In this document: positions 34,217 to 45,425 of the stretch, one piece after another
Layout: each line of letters begins with the position of its first letter
How positions within the stretch are numbered: the first letter of the stretch is position 1
Source: Heloderma charlesbogerti
Lineage: Eukaryota > Chordata > Lepidosauria > Squamata > Helodermatidae
Length of the DNA stretch: 64,000 nt
Reading direction: 5' to 3'
NCBI GenBank assembly: GCA_026122225.1
Contig: JANEZZ010000793.1
Span: 2,604,001 to 2,668,000, forward strand
The notes under the pieces: generated by a model
Told to the model about the DNA's origin: nothing
The model's database searches: none
Seen by the model: only the letters and a program-made list of their open reading frames with translations
Program-made: the position numbers and the translations under genes

Positions 34217-34632
34217 TAGGGATATGCGAATCAGCAAAACTCGAGCTTGCCAAAATTCTCCGAATTCTATCTCGAAGCTCATTCCAACCCAAATCCGTAT
34301 CAGATTGCAAACTTTGGTTTGTTTGTTTTTTGCATGGAACTCCATGTGTATTTTCCCAAGTGTCTGCAACTTTGAAATGTACTCGTTGTTCTCCCATTGA
34401 TTAAAGCATATTTCTGTGCATTTTTCAAAAATATGCATTTTTATGTGCATTTTTCAAAGGTATGCATGCTGTCGATTGCATTTTTTTGGCCTGTGAATCT
34501 CATTGCAAGCTTGGAAATGTACAGACTTCAACCACAGATTGCATCCAGGTCCGTCTTTAAGCCGGAATGTGCAAACTGGGTAAATTACTCCTGATCAAAA
34601 ATGAACTGAAATGAATTACTCATATAACCCTA
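34217..34632. mobile_element. Probable old hAT-like element
   Basis: Starts TAGGGATATGCGAATCAGC and ends ACTCATATAACCCTA, with an AT-rich interior containing facing ATATGCATTTTT and ATGCATGC words (34430-34470). Flanking 8-mers CCAGTAGC and CATACAGC match poorly, so boundaries are tentative. Confidence 0.5.
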
Positions 34633-34696
34633 CATACAGCTGAAGTTAACTGAGTGGAACTCTATGCAGTCACACATTCCTCCCACCTTTCCCACT

Positions 34697-35603
34697 TAGG
34701 GGTGGACAAAACTCACTTACCTGTCCTCGAAGTTTTTTGCAGTGGGGGAGAGGCGCTTCGCTGCTCCCCCCGCGAAGTTCAGGCCGGGGGGGGAGGCTTC
34801 CCGCCTCGCCCGGCCGAAATTCAGGCCGGGGGGAAGGCTTCCCGCCTCGCCCGGCCGAAATTCAGGCCGGGGAGGAGGCGCCTCGCCTCGCCCGGCCGCG
34901 AACTCAAAAGTTTTTTTTTTTTAAAAAAATGCCCCTGTGATAGGCTACATGACGATTAACGTAGCCTATCATGGCTAGATCTGCAAAGTCAGGTGTGATA
35001 GGCTACGTTAATCGTCACGTAGCCTATCACGGGTGACTTAAAAAAAAAAAAAAAGCGCGTACGCAAATGGCGGCCCCCATAGGGAGCCGCCATTTGCGTT
35101 CCTTATTTGGTCGCTGTAGTCTACGTAAATCTTTACGTAGACTACGGCGAAAATAAGGGCAACGCTAGGGGAAAATAAGGGCCCCCTATGGGGGCCGCCA
35201 TTAGCCATATGCGCTTTTTTTTTTTTTTTTAAGTCACCCGTGATAGGCTACGTGACGATTAACGTAGCCTATCACGGCTGACTTTGCAGATCTAGCCGTG
35301 ATAGGCTACGTTAATCGTCACGTAGCCTATAACGGGGGCGTTTTTTTTTTCTTTGATTGGAATGGCAGCGGCAGCAGCCGGTCGAAAGACCGGCTGCCGC
35401 TCCCGCCCTGGACGAACACCCGCTGAACCGCCGGCCGGACCCGCCGCCGGGAGGGACATTCGGCAAAGGTAAGTCCCGTCCCGGGGGGGGGGTGAGGGGT
35501 GTGGGTGTGTGTGGAGAATTTCTCCCCGAAACTTGTTCGGGGGGCCGAACACGTTGGCGCTCGGCCCCCCGAAGTTTCGGGGAGAAATTCTCTGCCATCC
35601 CTA
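34697..35603. mobile_element. TACGTA-palindrome hAT-like element (907 bp)
   Basis: Starts TAGGGGTGGACAAAACTCAC (alpha) and ends CTGCCATCCCTA (beta). Perfect 8-bp duplication TTCCCACT (34689-34696 and 35604-35611). It is close to the mirror image of 32907-33769. Tandem GGCCGAAATTCAGGCC units lie on the left, with paired GATAGGCTACATGACG palindromes (34937-35030 and 35237-35335). GCGGCCCCCATAGGGAGCC modules flank a TAGTCTACGTAAA palindrome near 35134. Outward donors: CTTACCTG near 34715 and AGGTAAGTC near 35467. Confidence 0.94.
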
Positions 35604-35627
35604 TTCCCACTATGGAGATTCAGTAGA

Positions 35628-35757
35628 TGAAGTGGTAGGCAACCTAATGCCCTCCAAATTATGCTAGACACTGATTCCTGTCAGCTACAGCTAGCATGGC
35701 CAATGGTTAGACATCATGGGAGTTGTAGTCCAATATCATCTGGAGTGCCCCAGATTG
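35628..35757. mobile_element. Palindromic MITE
   Basis: GGTAGGCAACCTAATGCCC and CATGGGAGTTGTAGTCC with CAGCTAGCATGGCCAATGG at the centre. Same hairpin family as 24190-24331. Confidence 0.65.
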
Positions 35758-35759
35758 GC

Positions 35760-35895
35760 TAGAGCAAAAGTACGCAGAAAGCAGATCTCCAGATGTTTTG
35801 GACTCCAATTTCCAGATGTCCCTGCCCACATGGCTAATACTTAGGAATGTTGGGAGTTGAGGTCCAAAACATCTGGAGATCTACTTTCTGCCCAC
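35760..35895. mobile_element. Palindromic MITE, second type
   Basis: GCAGAAAGCAGATCTCCAG at the left faces CTGGAGATCTACTTTCTGC at the right, and CAGATGTTTTGGACTCCAA faces TTGAGGTCCAAAACATCTG. A nearly perfect foldback of about 120 bases, adjoining the previous MITE. Confidence 0.85.
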
Positions 35896-36196
35896 CCCAT
35901 GCCTAGAGGAAGATGTGCTCCCCCTTTTCTCACTGAGGTAAAGGAAGATAAGTAAAACCATTAGCTGAGCAGAGTGGGATGGTGACTCATCTTCAGTAAA
36001 GAGCTCTAGTGTTTTTGACCAGTGGCTTGCGCATACAGCTCCCAAAGTGGGACTGCACAGGGCCCACTGGGATGAATAAGGGAATGAGGTACAAATGCAA
36101 ACCAAGGGATTAGCATTGTGGCTCACTTGGAAAGTCTGGAATGTGGGGCTGTGAAGAGCCACTTCTTCCAGGGAGGCAGTTGGGCAAACGTGTCCC

Positions 36197-36628
36197 TAGG
36201 GATGTCACAAGAGTCCGGCTGGGGCTCGAGGCTTGGAGATTTTTCACTGGCTTGCCCCCCCCACCGGACACCAGTCTCCAGATCTCAGTGCTTGCCCAAT
36301 TTGATGTGTGCTGACTTGGACAAGCACGGGGATCCTGCTTGTCTGCGAGCCACCATTTTGCATAAAATGGTGGCTGTAAATAGCCCCATTTATGCAAAAT
36401 CACAGACTAATTAGATGGTTTACACCTGTAATTTTGCATAAATTGGGGTATTTATGGCCACCATTTTACACAAATGGACACTTAGGTAAATAGTGGAGCT
36501 GCCATTTTTACACAAAATGGTGGCTTGCGGGATAAGGGGAGACCGTGCACCACCCAGCAGGGCAGGTAGCTGGCGGGGGTACGGCGAGTGGCATGCAAGG
36601 TGGGCTCCAGTGAGTTCACCCATTCCTG
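36197..36628. mobile_element. hAT-like element (432 bp), CTCGAGG type
   Basis: Starts TAGGGATGTCACAAGAGTCC and ends TTCACCCATTCCTG. Flanking 8-mers CGTGTCCC and TGTGTCCC agree at 7 of 8. The interior is palindromic: CCACCATTTTGCATAAAATGG at the left pairs with the mirrored ACACAAAATGGTGGC on the right (36520-36532), around TTATGCAAAAT and ATTTTGCATAA. Same type as 60011-60516 and the right part of 49624-50711. Confidence 0.83.
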
Positions 36629-36939
36629 TGTGTCCCACTCACAATCCTGAACACGAGCAAGAGCACAATTCTTGGGAAAGTTTTGCAACTTCCAAAACTT
36701 GCGTTTGCATTTGAAAGTGCACACTTGCGCAAGTGCACATCTCCCCCCCCATCTGCATTTTCACACTTTAGCCTATGAGAAAAAGTGCATATTTTGGGCG
36801 CACACTTTTAAAACTATGCACTTGTTCCGATTAAAAAACACATGCTTGTATCCGGGAATGCAAACAAGGTGAAACGAGCTTGGAAGAGGAATTCGGAGAA
36901 CTTCAACCACCTCAACTCAGCATGTTCTCCTATCCCTGG
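36629..36939. other. Unclassified intron with a GTGCAC palindrome
   Basis: AAGTGCACACTTGCGCAAG followed by TGCACAT (36714-36740) is a short near-palindrome of the type found in old hAT-like elements here. Nothing else seen. Confidence 0.4.
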
Positions 36940-37070
36940 TTGCTGCCATCTCCAGGCAGGGCTAGGAACGCATCCTGCCCGAAACCCTGGAGAGCGGCTG
37001 CCAGTTCATTTTGACAAAGAGATGGAACAATGGTCTGACTTAGTACAAGGCAGCTTCCTGTGTTCCTAAA
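36940..37070 (+). mobile_element. tRNA-derived SINE 3' part (plus strand)
   Basis: GAAACCCTGGAGAGCGGCTG, CCAGTTCATTTTGAC and GGTCTGACTTAGTACAAGG with GCAGCTTCCTGTGTTC form the 3' body and tail of the same SINE family as 21906-22112. The tRNA head is missing. Confidence 0.8.
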
Positions 37071-37698
37071 GTACAACCATGATTTACATGTTGAAGGAGA
37101 AACCTTTAATAATCCACTTACAACATAGATTAGGTATCAGCAACTGAAGGCCCCTATGCCAAATCTAGCACTCCGAGGAACCCACACTTTACCAGGTCGG
37201 AGCAAAAAGAGGAATGGAGAAGTGGCATTTATGATAACACGTCTTGGCAGAAGTCCATTTTGGGGTCTGGAGTTTGGGCTGTGGCCAACCCTCAAAACTG
37301 ATTGCTGATGAGGTCCTTACATTTTAATGAAGAACAAAGCCCCTAAAATTCAGAGCTGTTGCATACATTGGACTGGGACATATGGTTCATTCCAACAGTC
37401 AGAGACTGCTTTTCATGCTGAAGAAGCTGGGGTCTTGATGGTGTTGTTTTTCAGCCGAGACCCTTGGATTCAGTCCAGAAGGACATGAGTGCCTTGCAAG
37501 CAAATATTTTCTCCCTTCTGTACCTAGTAACAGCAACCCAACACAGTTGCAGTCTTCTGTATCCTTCATAGCCAATACCTATAAATTTAGGATGACTTTC
37601 CCAAGAGGTTATTTCCCAAAGTCTTCCTGTGAGACCTGTTCATTCTCTTTATATCCTTCATAAAGTAGGATACATACACGCACATATATACCTATACC
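37071..37698. other. Unclassified intron
   Basis: Nothing recognised. Confidence 0.45.
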
Positions 37699-38376
37699 TA
37701 GGGATTGCAGAGAATTCCAGAGTGGACTCAAATGAGGCCGGATTCCAAAGAATCTGACCTCCAGATTCCGTGATGGAATGGCACCATTTACCTTCAGCTC
37801 TGGAGGATTTCGTGCGGAGCGGCTCTCCAGCTCCCTATACAAGGTGATACGCTAATGGCGGCTGCCATTAGCCTATCGCTAGGAAAAATACAGACACAGA
37901 TAGCATATTGTGTACGCCACTTGCAGCTGTAAAGCACTTAGGTCAAAGTCAGGGCTTTACAGCCACAAGTGGTATCCATTACGCTATTTACATCTGTATT
38001 TTTCTCTGCGATACACTAGCCTATTGCGGGGAAAAATACAGACATAAATAGCATATTGGACACCACTTGCATCCGTAAAGCTCTGACTTTGACCTAATTG
38101 CAGCCATTTACAGCTGTATTTAGGTCAAAATCAGTGCTTTACAGCTGCAAGTGGCATACAATACACCATTTGTGTCTGTGTTTTTCCCAGCGATAGGATA
38201 ATGGCAGCTGCCATTAGCATATCGCCTTATATAGGGACCCGGTGAGCTACTCCACGAACTGCCCTGGATGTGGAGCAGCTCCGGAGGATTTTGAGGGGCC
38301 CTGAGTGGCACGGATGGCCCCTCTACGGACACCTCCTGGACTGGAAAGTGGGGTGGTGGTGGTTCGTACATCACTA
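37699..38376. mobile_element. hAT-like element (678 bp), GATACGCTAATGGC palindromic type
   Basis: Starts TAGGGATTGCAGAGAATTCC and ends TTCGTACATCACTA. Perfect 8-bp duplication CCTATACC (37691-37698 and 38377-38384). The interior is a multi-level palindrome. ATGGCGGCTGCCATTAGC-like units lie at both ends (37855-37880 and 38198-38225). AAAATACAGACACA/TGTCTGTATTTTT and CACTTGCAGCTGTAAAGC/GCTTTACAGC words lie inside. The ends resemble the TACGTA elements but the modules are different. Confidence 0.9.
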
Positions 38377-38405
38377 CCTATACCTACATACAGACACACA
38401 TATAT

Positions 38406-38433
38406 ATTCTAGCCCCCTCTTGCAGTATATATA

Positions 38434-38464
<31 letters not shown>

Positions 38465-38488
38465 ATGAATGCAAGAGGGGGCTAGAAT
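38406..38488. repeat. (TA)n(TG)n(TA)n microsatellite inside a 19-bp perfect inverted repeat
   Basis: ATTCTAGCCCCCTCTTGCA (38406-38424) is exactly complementary, reversed, to 38470-38488. The 45-base loop is a TATATATG(TG)nTATATATA tract. Confidence 0.93.
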
Positions 38489-39539
38489 TATGTTGTGTGA
38501 AGTTCACCCTCAAAATCAGAAGACACTCACTCAGCAGGTTGGTTTGTTTGGTCTTTTATTGAGAAGAGGGAAATTTCTTGCCATTCTCATCTCTTTCTAA
38601 ATTGCACTTATTAATCAAGACCGGGCTGTAGTGATATTATCAGCTGAAAATGAACAAAGCTCAAGATTTTGAAGGATGCAACACCGCAAAAATAAATACA
38701 TAAATACACAAAAAGTTGTTCTGCACCTGCAAGTCAGGATTAGCCTGCAGTGAGAAAACTGCAGCAACAACTAAAATTGTTGAAAAGCAAAACACGAGCA
38801 TGAAAAATTTGGTTGCATGTGCATAAAGTTTTGTTCTGCTCTAAGTCCAAAATCCAGTGTCTTATAAAATGTACTGAAAACACTCTCCCTAAAATACTGT
38901 CAATGCCCAATGCAATTCAAGGGGCAGCATGCTTCATTAGGGGAAAAAATAACAACACAGCTTCACTGATGACCTCTGTTAAGGATTGTTAGTTTTTTGT
39001 GGTGGATCTCCAGTAGGGATGTTCAACCCCCCACATTAATTTTTTTCTAGTCTTGTCTTCTGGGGAGCAGAGTTGATTAATCATGATTTTAATTAATTAA
39101 ATTGCGAATTAGTAAAAACAATTATCCTAGAGTAGAAAGCATCCATTGGGTTGCATGTAGATGCTTAGTCTAGACAACGAAATCAACAAGACCAAAATCA
39201 GTCATAGCTAACTTAATCCCATGACTAATTTGTGAATCTTTTCTAAGCATGACTAAGTTTGAATCAAACCCTTTTATTCAGAGGATGCATGCATATGTTA
39301 CAGCATCTTAGAAGTGGCGTTCTTTCCTGTGTCAATGAAAAGGGGGAATGCTTCTTTCAAGATGGTACTTGCCATCTGCATTTTTAATGGCTTGGATCCA
39401 GACTAAGTTAGTCCTATTTAGGGCTCACTAAAATCAATGTGAAAACTTAATCATAACTAAGTTAAGTCCCATTGGTTTCAACAGGGCCTAAATGCAATTA
39501 ACTTAATCTGGATCACCCCTATAATCTATTGAAATCATT
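38489..39539. other. Unclassified intron, possible hAT-like fragments
   Basis: TAGGGATGTTCAACCCC at 39014 looks like an hAT-like left end, and GGAGCCCTGCTA near 39998 could be a right end, but no duplication supports this. Around 39390-39500 words such as CCCATTGGTTTCAACAGGG recall widespread squamate repeats. Confidence 0.35.
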
Positions 39540-39665
39540 TTAGCTGTTTACATTGTTTTTAAATTTTGTAGATTTAAATGTTTATGCTGTATTTTATCTT
39601 GTGAATTGTTGTGAACTGCCCAGAGAGCTTCAGCTACTGGGCAGTATAGAAGTGAAACAAACACA
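39540..39665 (+). mobile_element. L2-like LINE 3' tail
   Basis: TTGTGAACTGCCCAGAGAGC, then TTCAGCTACTGGGCAG and TATAGAAGTGAAAC match the tail of 62150-62563 (TGTGAACCGCCCAGAGAGCT). Only the non-coding 3' end remains. Confidence 0.7.
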
Positions 39666-39674
39666 CAAACAAAT

Positions 39675-39820
39675 TCACCTTCTCCAAGCTGGTACCCTCC
39701 AGATGCATTGGAGTACAATTCCCACCATCCCCAGCTAGCATAGCCAATGGCCAGGCTGGTTGGGGATGATGAAGGTTGTAGCCTAAAACAGTTGGAGGAT
39801 ACCAGGTTAGGAAAGGCTGC
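39675..39820. mobile_element. Palindromic MITE
   Basis: GGTACCCTCCAGATGCATTG faces GTTGGAGGATACCAGG. CAATTCCCACCATCCCCAGC and GCTGGTTGGGGATGATG lie inside. Same hairpin family as 24190-24331. Confidence 0.75.
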
Positions 39821-39834
39821 TGAAAGCAGTTGTT

Positions 39835-39845
39835 TCTCTCTCTCT

Positions 39846-39879
<34 letters not shown>

Positions 39880-39900
39880 TCTCTCTCTCTCTCTCTCTCC
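39835..39900. repeat. (TC)n(CA)n(TC)n microsatellite
   Basis: A TC run, a CA run of about nine units, then another TC run. Confidence 0.97.
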
Positions 39901-40892
39901 ATCTGCTGCCCGATTAATCTGGGACACCTTTTTAGTTGATTAAAAATGTCCACCCCGATTAATTTCACTAAGTAATCAATGAAATATTGGAGCCCTGCTA
40001 AATTAGCCCCAGAATTTCACAGGTGAAATTGGGTAGCAGCTTTATAGCACAATACTATGTCTACTCAAAAGTTAAGTCCTAAGCAATTGTCAGGTACTTA
40101 CTCTCAGGTAATTGTGTATAGGACTGCAGACTCACTTACTGATCATATGAGCTATGCTTACTGCAAAGACAGTTTATTCACCAACCCTTAACCTCTGTTA
40201 GTACATCCTCAGACATCCAATGCTGGCAAGAGACAGGTGACAGTCACACCACATTGAAAGTATGTGCCCAAGGTCTGCTGACTCAGGAAGGAACTCCTTA
40301 TGAAACTCTCCTTCTTTTGTCAAAAACTGTCACAGTTTTATTTATTTATTCAGGGACCTCTAAATTTATCTCTAAATTTATTCTCTTAAAATCTGATGGC
40401 AACTCTACATCTGTTATCTTTTTTATTATTATTTAATTACATTTTAATCCTGACTTTCTCCATGATTGAACTCAAGCTACGGATGTACGAATCTGTTAAT
40501 TTCAGGTTCTAATTTTCCCAGAAATTTTGCTTTGTTAAAAAGACAGCATACCATACATAGAGTTCCCAGGTGACTCCCCAGACCAGCTTACCTTCAGCAA
40601 GACTGCTGCATCATGTACCCTCAGACCACAGCCTCCTCATGCCTATTACCCAGCAGTAACATTTCAGTTTATTGTCTCAAATAGTTACATTTTGTTTTAT
40701 AGTCTCAATCCTGTTTGCCTTCTTAATGCTGTCTTATGGGCCATGCATTACCCTCTGGATATGTGAATATCTCTCTCCAAATATAGGTTCCACCCTTTGG
40801 ATGCTACTTTTAGTCCAGTGGTTTCATTGGTCCCTGCTATTGGCAACCAATAGCCTGTCCAATTAAAAAAGGAAGAAAAGACCACGTAGCAA
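39901..40892. other. Unclassified intron
   Basis: No gene or family recognised. Confidence 0.45.
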
Positions 40893-41645
40893 GTGATGGG
40901 AAAGATGTCTGCCTGAGACCCTGGAAGACCACCGCCAGTCATAGTAAACAATAGGGATGGAGGAGAATTCTGCCACGGATTTCAGTGAGGCCAAATGCAC
41001 TGGCATTCGGCCCCCCCAAACCCGTGGTGGAATGGCCTCCCACCCCCCGCGGAATCCCCCCCGGGACGAAGCTTACCTTGGCGGATGTTCCGGCAGTGAC
41101 GGCTCCAGCGGTGGCTCCGGCGGCGGCAGCTGGTCCCTCGGCCGGCTGCTGCAGACTCAAATGGCGGCCGCCATAGTGGCCGCCATTTGCGTCCGGCCAG
41201 GCTGCCGTGATAGGCTACGTAAGCATTTACGTAGCCTATGACGGCAAGCTAACCCCCCCCCACAAGCATACGCAAATGGCGGCAGCTATGGCGGCCACCA
41301 TTTGCGTTCCCTTTTTTTCACTGTAATAGCTTACGTAAATATTTACGTAGGCTAAAACAGTGAAAAAAAGGGAATGCAAATGGTGGCCGCCGTAGCCGCT
41401 GCCATTTGCGTACGCTGTTTTTTTTTTTTTCTTCCGGAAGGCTGCCCAGCGGCCGGCAGCTCCGTGGAATTTCCGCGGAGCGGATCCAGCTGGATTAGGA
41501 TTTCAGGGGGAGGTGCGGAACACCTCCCCCCACTGGGAATCACCCCGTAGAAAAGGTAAGTGACTTTCGTACATCCCTAGTAAACAACGCTGGGATAGAC
41601 AGACACACAGAATTGACATAGTATAAGAGAACGTCCTATGTTCAT
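40893..41645 (+). mobile_element. tRNA-derived SINE split by a DNA transposon
   Basis: The SINE body GCCTGAGACCCTGGAAGACC and GCCAGTCATAGTAAACAA (40905-40951) continues after 41579 as GTAAACAACGCTGGGATAGAC and ends near GTCCTATGTTC. The interrupting sequence is the hAT-like element 40952-41579. The SINE is therefore older than that insertion. Confidence 0.82.
40952..41579. mobile_element. TACGTA-palindrome hAT-like element (628 bp)
   Basis: Starts TAGGGATGGAGGAGAATTC (beta) and ends GTACATCCCTA (alpha). Perfect 8-bp duplication GTAAACAA (40944-40951 and 41580-41587). One GATAGGCTACGTAAGC palindrome (41208-41245), one TAGCTTACGTAAATAT palindrome (41320-41362) and three pairs of CAAATGGCGGC modules. 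Outward donors: CTTACCTTGG near 41071 and AGGTAAGTG near 41555. Confidence 0.94.
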
Positions 41646-42699
41646 CCAATAAATGCTTAGCTTTTACTCTACTAAGGATTCTTAGAACATTTTTTTTTTC
41701 AGAATGTACTTAAAAAGTTCCACCTGCTTTTAAACTGCCTGTATTGCTTCCTGTGCCCAGGTTTAGGAAGCTTTTATATCAAGTATTGATATTAGGAAGC
41801 CATTCTTCTCTAAGTTCGACTGACTCTACTTTGGCGGATAATAGTCGTTCAAAACCTCTTGTCTGCGCACTTCAGGGGATAAAGTATCTCCCAGCCTGAC
41901 TCCTCTTAGAATCTCCGTGCCTGCTGTGAGGTATGCTCAGACTACAAAGCTCATCACATTACCATCTTTTCACAGACTCATCTACCATTCATTTCCTATT
42001 CACGCAACTTGCTTGATTCCAATCTCCCCAGCCAGCGGGAACTAAACACCTTCCTTCAAAGTTTCCTTAAAATTATGGTGATTGCTATAGAATTCTAATC
42101 TCCTCCTTTTCAGGCTGCCTGGCCCAGATCTAGCAAAGCATATATGGGACCTTTAGCAGCATTTCTCGCAGGAGAAAAGACCGTTTGGAGTTTTCAGAAG
42201 CCGTCTCTCCCGCCCCCACTCTGCTTTTTTTTTTAAAATGTATTTTATCTACTATCCTTTTTGCATATTTGTGAAGAGCATGTTATTTTTAATTTTTGCT
42301 AGCTGGTAAACTATCAAATCCCTGAGAAATGGAGATCCATAACTTAGATACTGTGTACTGTGAGCCAAGGCATGTTTACTCAGAAGTAAGTGGGCTCAAT
42401 AGGACTTCCACCAAATAAGGGTGTATAGGACTGAAGCCTTAGTGCCCAATGCCATAATCCTGCAGTATACTACTTTGGGAGTAAGTCCAGCTGAAATCAG
42501 GGCAAAGTATAGGCTTGTTTGGGGAGGGAGCTGCAGCAAGTTGAGTTCTAGGGACATAGACCAATCTGGAAATCAATTTTTGTCATATGACCTGTTTTGG
42601 CCTACTGATGTTCAGGAGTCTCTTACTGGTGGTGGGGTGGTACTTCTTGCAGATCTTTGGCCATTTTACCCTTCCTTCAACGAGCCCGGGGTGGAGTAC
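41646..42699. other. Unclassified intron
   Basis: Around 42370-42500 words such as GTTTACTCAGAAGTAAGTG are common in squamate repeats but were not assigned. Otherwise nothing seen. Confidence 0.4.
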
Positions 42700-42900
42700 T
42701 TCATTATTACAACTTCACAACAGTCCTCCAAGGGAGGTTAGGCTGAGAGACGATGACTCGATCAAGATCACCCAGTAAGTTTTATGGGGTTCTGAACACA
42801 GGTCACCCCAATATTAACATCCCAAAACTCTAATACCGATATAATACTGGTTCTCGAGGGGCTTTCAGCTTAGTAGTGGTATAGTGGCTGTGCTCCTTCT
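42700..42900 (-). mobile_element. MIR-like SINE (minus strand)
   Basis: On the minus strand ACTGGGTGATCTTGATCGAG, then TCTCAGCCTAACCTCC and GGACTGTTGTGAAG follow the MIR core order. The tRNA head near 42850 is degraded. Confidence 0.7.
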
Positions 42901-42924
42901 GTTCAATGATTTATAATAACTATT

Positions 42925-43280
42925 TCATTTATTTATTTATTAAATTTCTTAATCGCCCATCTGGCTGGTCACCCAGCCACTCTGGGCAATGTACAACAGT
43001 ACAATTTAAAACAGTAAAATTACACATTAAAACATCATCTAAAAATACCCTAACCCGCCCCAAATGCCTGCTTGAACAACCAAGTTTTCAATGTGTGGTG
43101 GAAGCTCATTAAAGAGGGGGCATGGTGGAGTTCCCTAGGGAGGGAGTTCCACAGAGAAGGCCCTCTCCCTCGTCCTCACCAGCCAGCCTACCTGTCCTGG
43201 CTGATGGGACAGAGAGAAGGCCATCCGAGGCTGATCTTGTTGCACAGCCTCTGGTGTTGCTGGAGGCGCTCTTTGAGCAA
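42925..43280 (-). mobile_element. L2-like LINE 3' end (minus strand)
   Basis: Minus-strand reading gives a short C-terminus ending KTWLFKQAFGAG and a stop, as in 62150-62563 (KTFLFSQAF and stop). The tail then includes TTGCCCAGAGTGGCTGGG and a TAAATAAATAAA end at 42930. Decayed copy. Confidence 0.75.
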
Positions 43281-43934
43281 TTACAATTGCTCGGATTCAG
43301 AATTAGTCATGCTTAGAGCAGACCTATTGAAATCAATGAGACAAGTTAGTCATGGCTTACTTTCAATTGGTGTACCCTAAGAATGACTAAGTCAGGATCA
43401 AACCCAACAAATATGATTTATAATCAGTTATCATTTCAGGTACAAACATAAGCAATGTTTGGGTGCTCAAAATCAGATAATGGACAAAACAAGGGCTTAA
43501 AGATATGAGTTATTTCTCTGACTTGCGTCCATATGAGCATACTAGTGATCTTACATAGATCTCTCACTCATTTCAGTGGGAGTTCCCCCCAATCATGCCT
43601 CTCAGCTTCAAACATAAGTATACTTCTTTGGGAGTAGCAGTTGAAATCCACTGGAATTGCTCCTGAGTAAACATGCTTAGGACAGGTATCTTTCCCCTCC
43701 CTGCAGTGCAGCATAAAACAGTGACATATAGGAAAAAATAATGACAGGGTAGTATGTGAGTAAGGCTATTCAGGTTAGGAATGTTGAGATTCCAAATGTC
43801 ACTGAATGCAAAACAGTGTTTATGCTTCACACACATTTTCATATTGTTAGAATACAGCTTTCTTTATTTTTAGAGGAATTAATAATGCACATGTACTGAA
43901 AGAATATAGTGTTTATTTTATAGTACTTACGAAG
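43281..43934. other. Unclassified intron
   Basis: Repeat-like words such as GAAATCAATGAGACAAG and CTGAGTAAACATGCTTAGG, not assigned. Confidence 0.35.
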
Positions 43935-44945
43935 AACCATGCTGGATGAGACAAAGGCCCCCCTGAGTCCAGCAGTCTGTTCCCCAAGTGGCCGATAGGG
44001 ATGGTAGAGAATTCTGCCATGGATCTCGGTGAGGCCGAATACCAGTGCGTTCGGCCCCCTGAAATCTGTGGCAGAACGGCCTGCCACCCCCCGCCCCCTG
44101 CAGATCCCCCCCGGGACGAGACTTACCTGGGGCGGATCTTCCGGGCGGCAGCGGCTTCGGCTGCTGGTCTTCCGACTGGCTGCCGCCGCCGCCATTTGCA
44201 ATCTTGTCGCTTTTTTTTTTTACAAGACGTGATAGGCTACGTAAAGACTTACGTAGCCTATCAAGTCTGGCTTAAAAAAAAAACAAAACGCATACACAAA
44301 TGTTCTTTATTTTTGGCCATCTTAGTCTACGTAAATATTTACGTAGACTAAGACGGCGAAAATAGGGGGAACGCAAATAGCGTAGCGGACGCTATTTGCA
44401 TTCCCCCTTATTTTCGTTGTCTTAGTCTACGTAAATATTTACGTACACTAAGACATCCAAAAATAAGGAACGCAAATGGTGGCGGCCATAGCCGCCGCCA
44501 TTTGCATACCTGCGTTTTTGTTTTTGTTTTAAGCCTGACGTGATAGGCTACATAAGTCTTTACGTAGCCTATCACGGCTGACTACAGGGAGGCAAACAGC
44601 GGCAGCTATGGCCGCCACCATTTGCGTCCCTGCTAGCCAGCGTCCAGATGTCTGGCTGCTGGCGGAGCTGGCCAGTGGCTCTGCGGAATCCCCGTGGAGC
44701 GGAGCCAGTCAGCCAGGATTCCGGGGGGAGGAACGGAGCACCTCCCCCCCCCAGCGGAACCTGGCGGAACCAGGTAAAGGGACTTTCGTACATCCCTAGT
44801 GGTCGATAAGATGCTGATGGGAAGCCCACAACCAGGACATGAGTGCAAGAACCCTCCGCTTGTATTGTTCAGCAACTGGTATTGAGCGGCATACTCGCTC
44901 TGATGCTGGAGGTAATATCTTGAAAAGTAGCCACTGATAGACTAG
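43935..44945 (-). mobile_element. LINE 3' end split by a DNA transposon
   Basis: GAACCATGCTGGATGAGAC (43935) and GGAAGCCCACAACCAGGAC (44820) to CAGCAACTGGTATTGAGC belong to one minus-strand copy of the same LINE 3' end as 31168-31840. It is interrupted by 43996-44798. Confidence 0.8.
43996..44798. mobile_element. TACGTA-palindrome hAT-like element (803 bp)
   Basis: Starts TAGGGATGGTAGAGAATTC (beta) and ends GTACATCCCTA (alpha). Flanking 8-mers GTGGCCGA (43988-43995) and GTGGTCGA (44799-44806) agree at 7 of 8. GATAGGCTACGTAAAG palindromes at 44229-44266 and 44540-44578 frame two TAGTCTACGTAAATAT palindromes around a CAAATAGCGTAGCGG centre. Outward donors: CTTACCTGG near 44124 and AGGTAAAGG near 44772. 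Confidence 0.92.
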
Positions 44946-45147
44946 TTAACCCTACTTCAGCACTCAGAGAAAAAACGGGAAACAACCCATAAGCCAGCGA
45001 GATAATATTGGTTTATGATAAGCTGTACAAGATAAGCAGATAGTTATGAGTAGTAATGCGCAGTTCAGTTGTGCAAACATATGAAGATTCCTTATGCACA
45101 TTCAGACCACTGGAGCATTTAGCACAGTATTATATAGTCTAGTCTAG

Positions 45148-45270
45148 GGCTGAGGAATCTGTGGCCCTTCAGATACTGTTGGACTACAAGTCCCATTATC
45201 CATGACCATTGGCCATGCTGGCTGGGGCTGATGGAGTTCAAGGACCACAGGTTCCCTGGTCTATTCCCAG
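45148..45270. mobile_element. Palindromic MITE
   Basis: TGAGGAATCTGTGGCCCTTC faces AAGGACCACAGGTTCCCTGG, with GACCATTGGCCATGCTGGC in the centre. A good copy of the 24190-24331 family. Confidence 0.85.
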
Positions 45271-45319
45271 TGGCAGATCTCCAAGCTCTCAGGAAGAGCT
45301 AAGGTGCAATACCATGCAT

Positions 45320-45425
45320 GTTTAGACAGATAAAAGTCCTACAGTTCCCAGCATCCCTCCAGCTAGCCATGCTGACTGGGGCGTGCTGGGTATTGCAGGG
45401 CTTTGTTCCATCTAAACACACATAG
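45320..45425. mobile_element. Palindromic MITE, GCATGTTTAGAC type
   Basis: CAATACCATGCATGTTTAGA faces TCTAAACACACATAGG, and AGTTCCCAGCATCCCTCCAG faces GGGGCGTGCTGGG. Inner repeat TAGCCATGCTGACT. A truncated copy is at 13443-13499. Confidence 0.8.
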
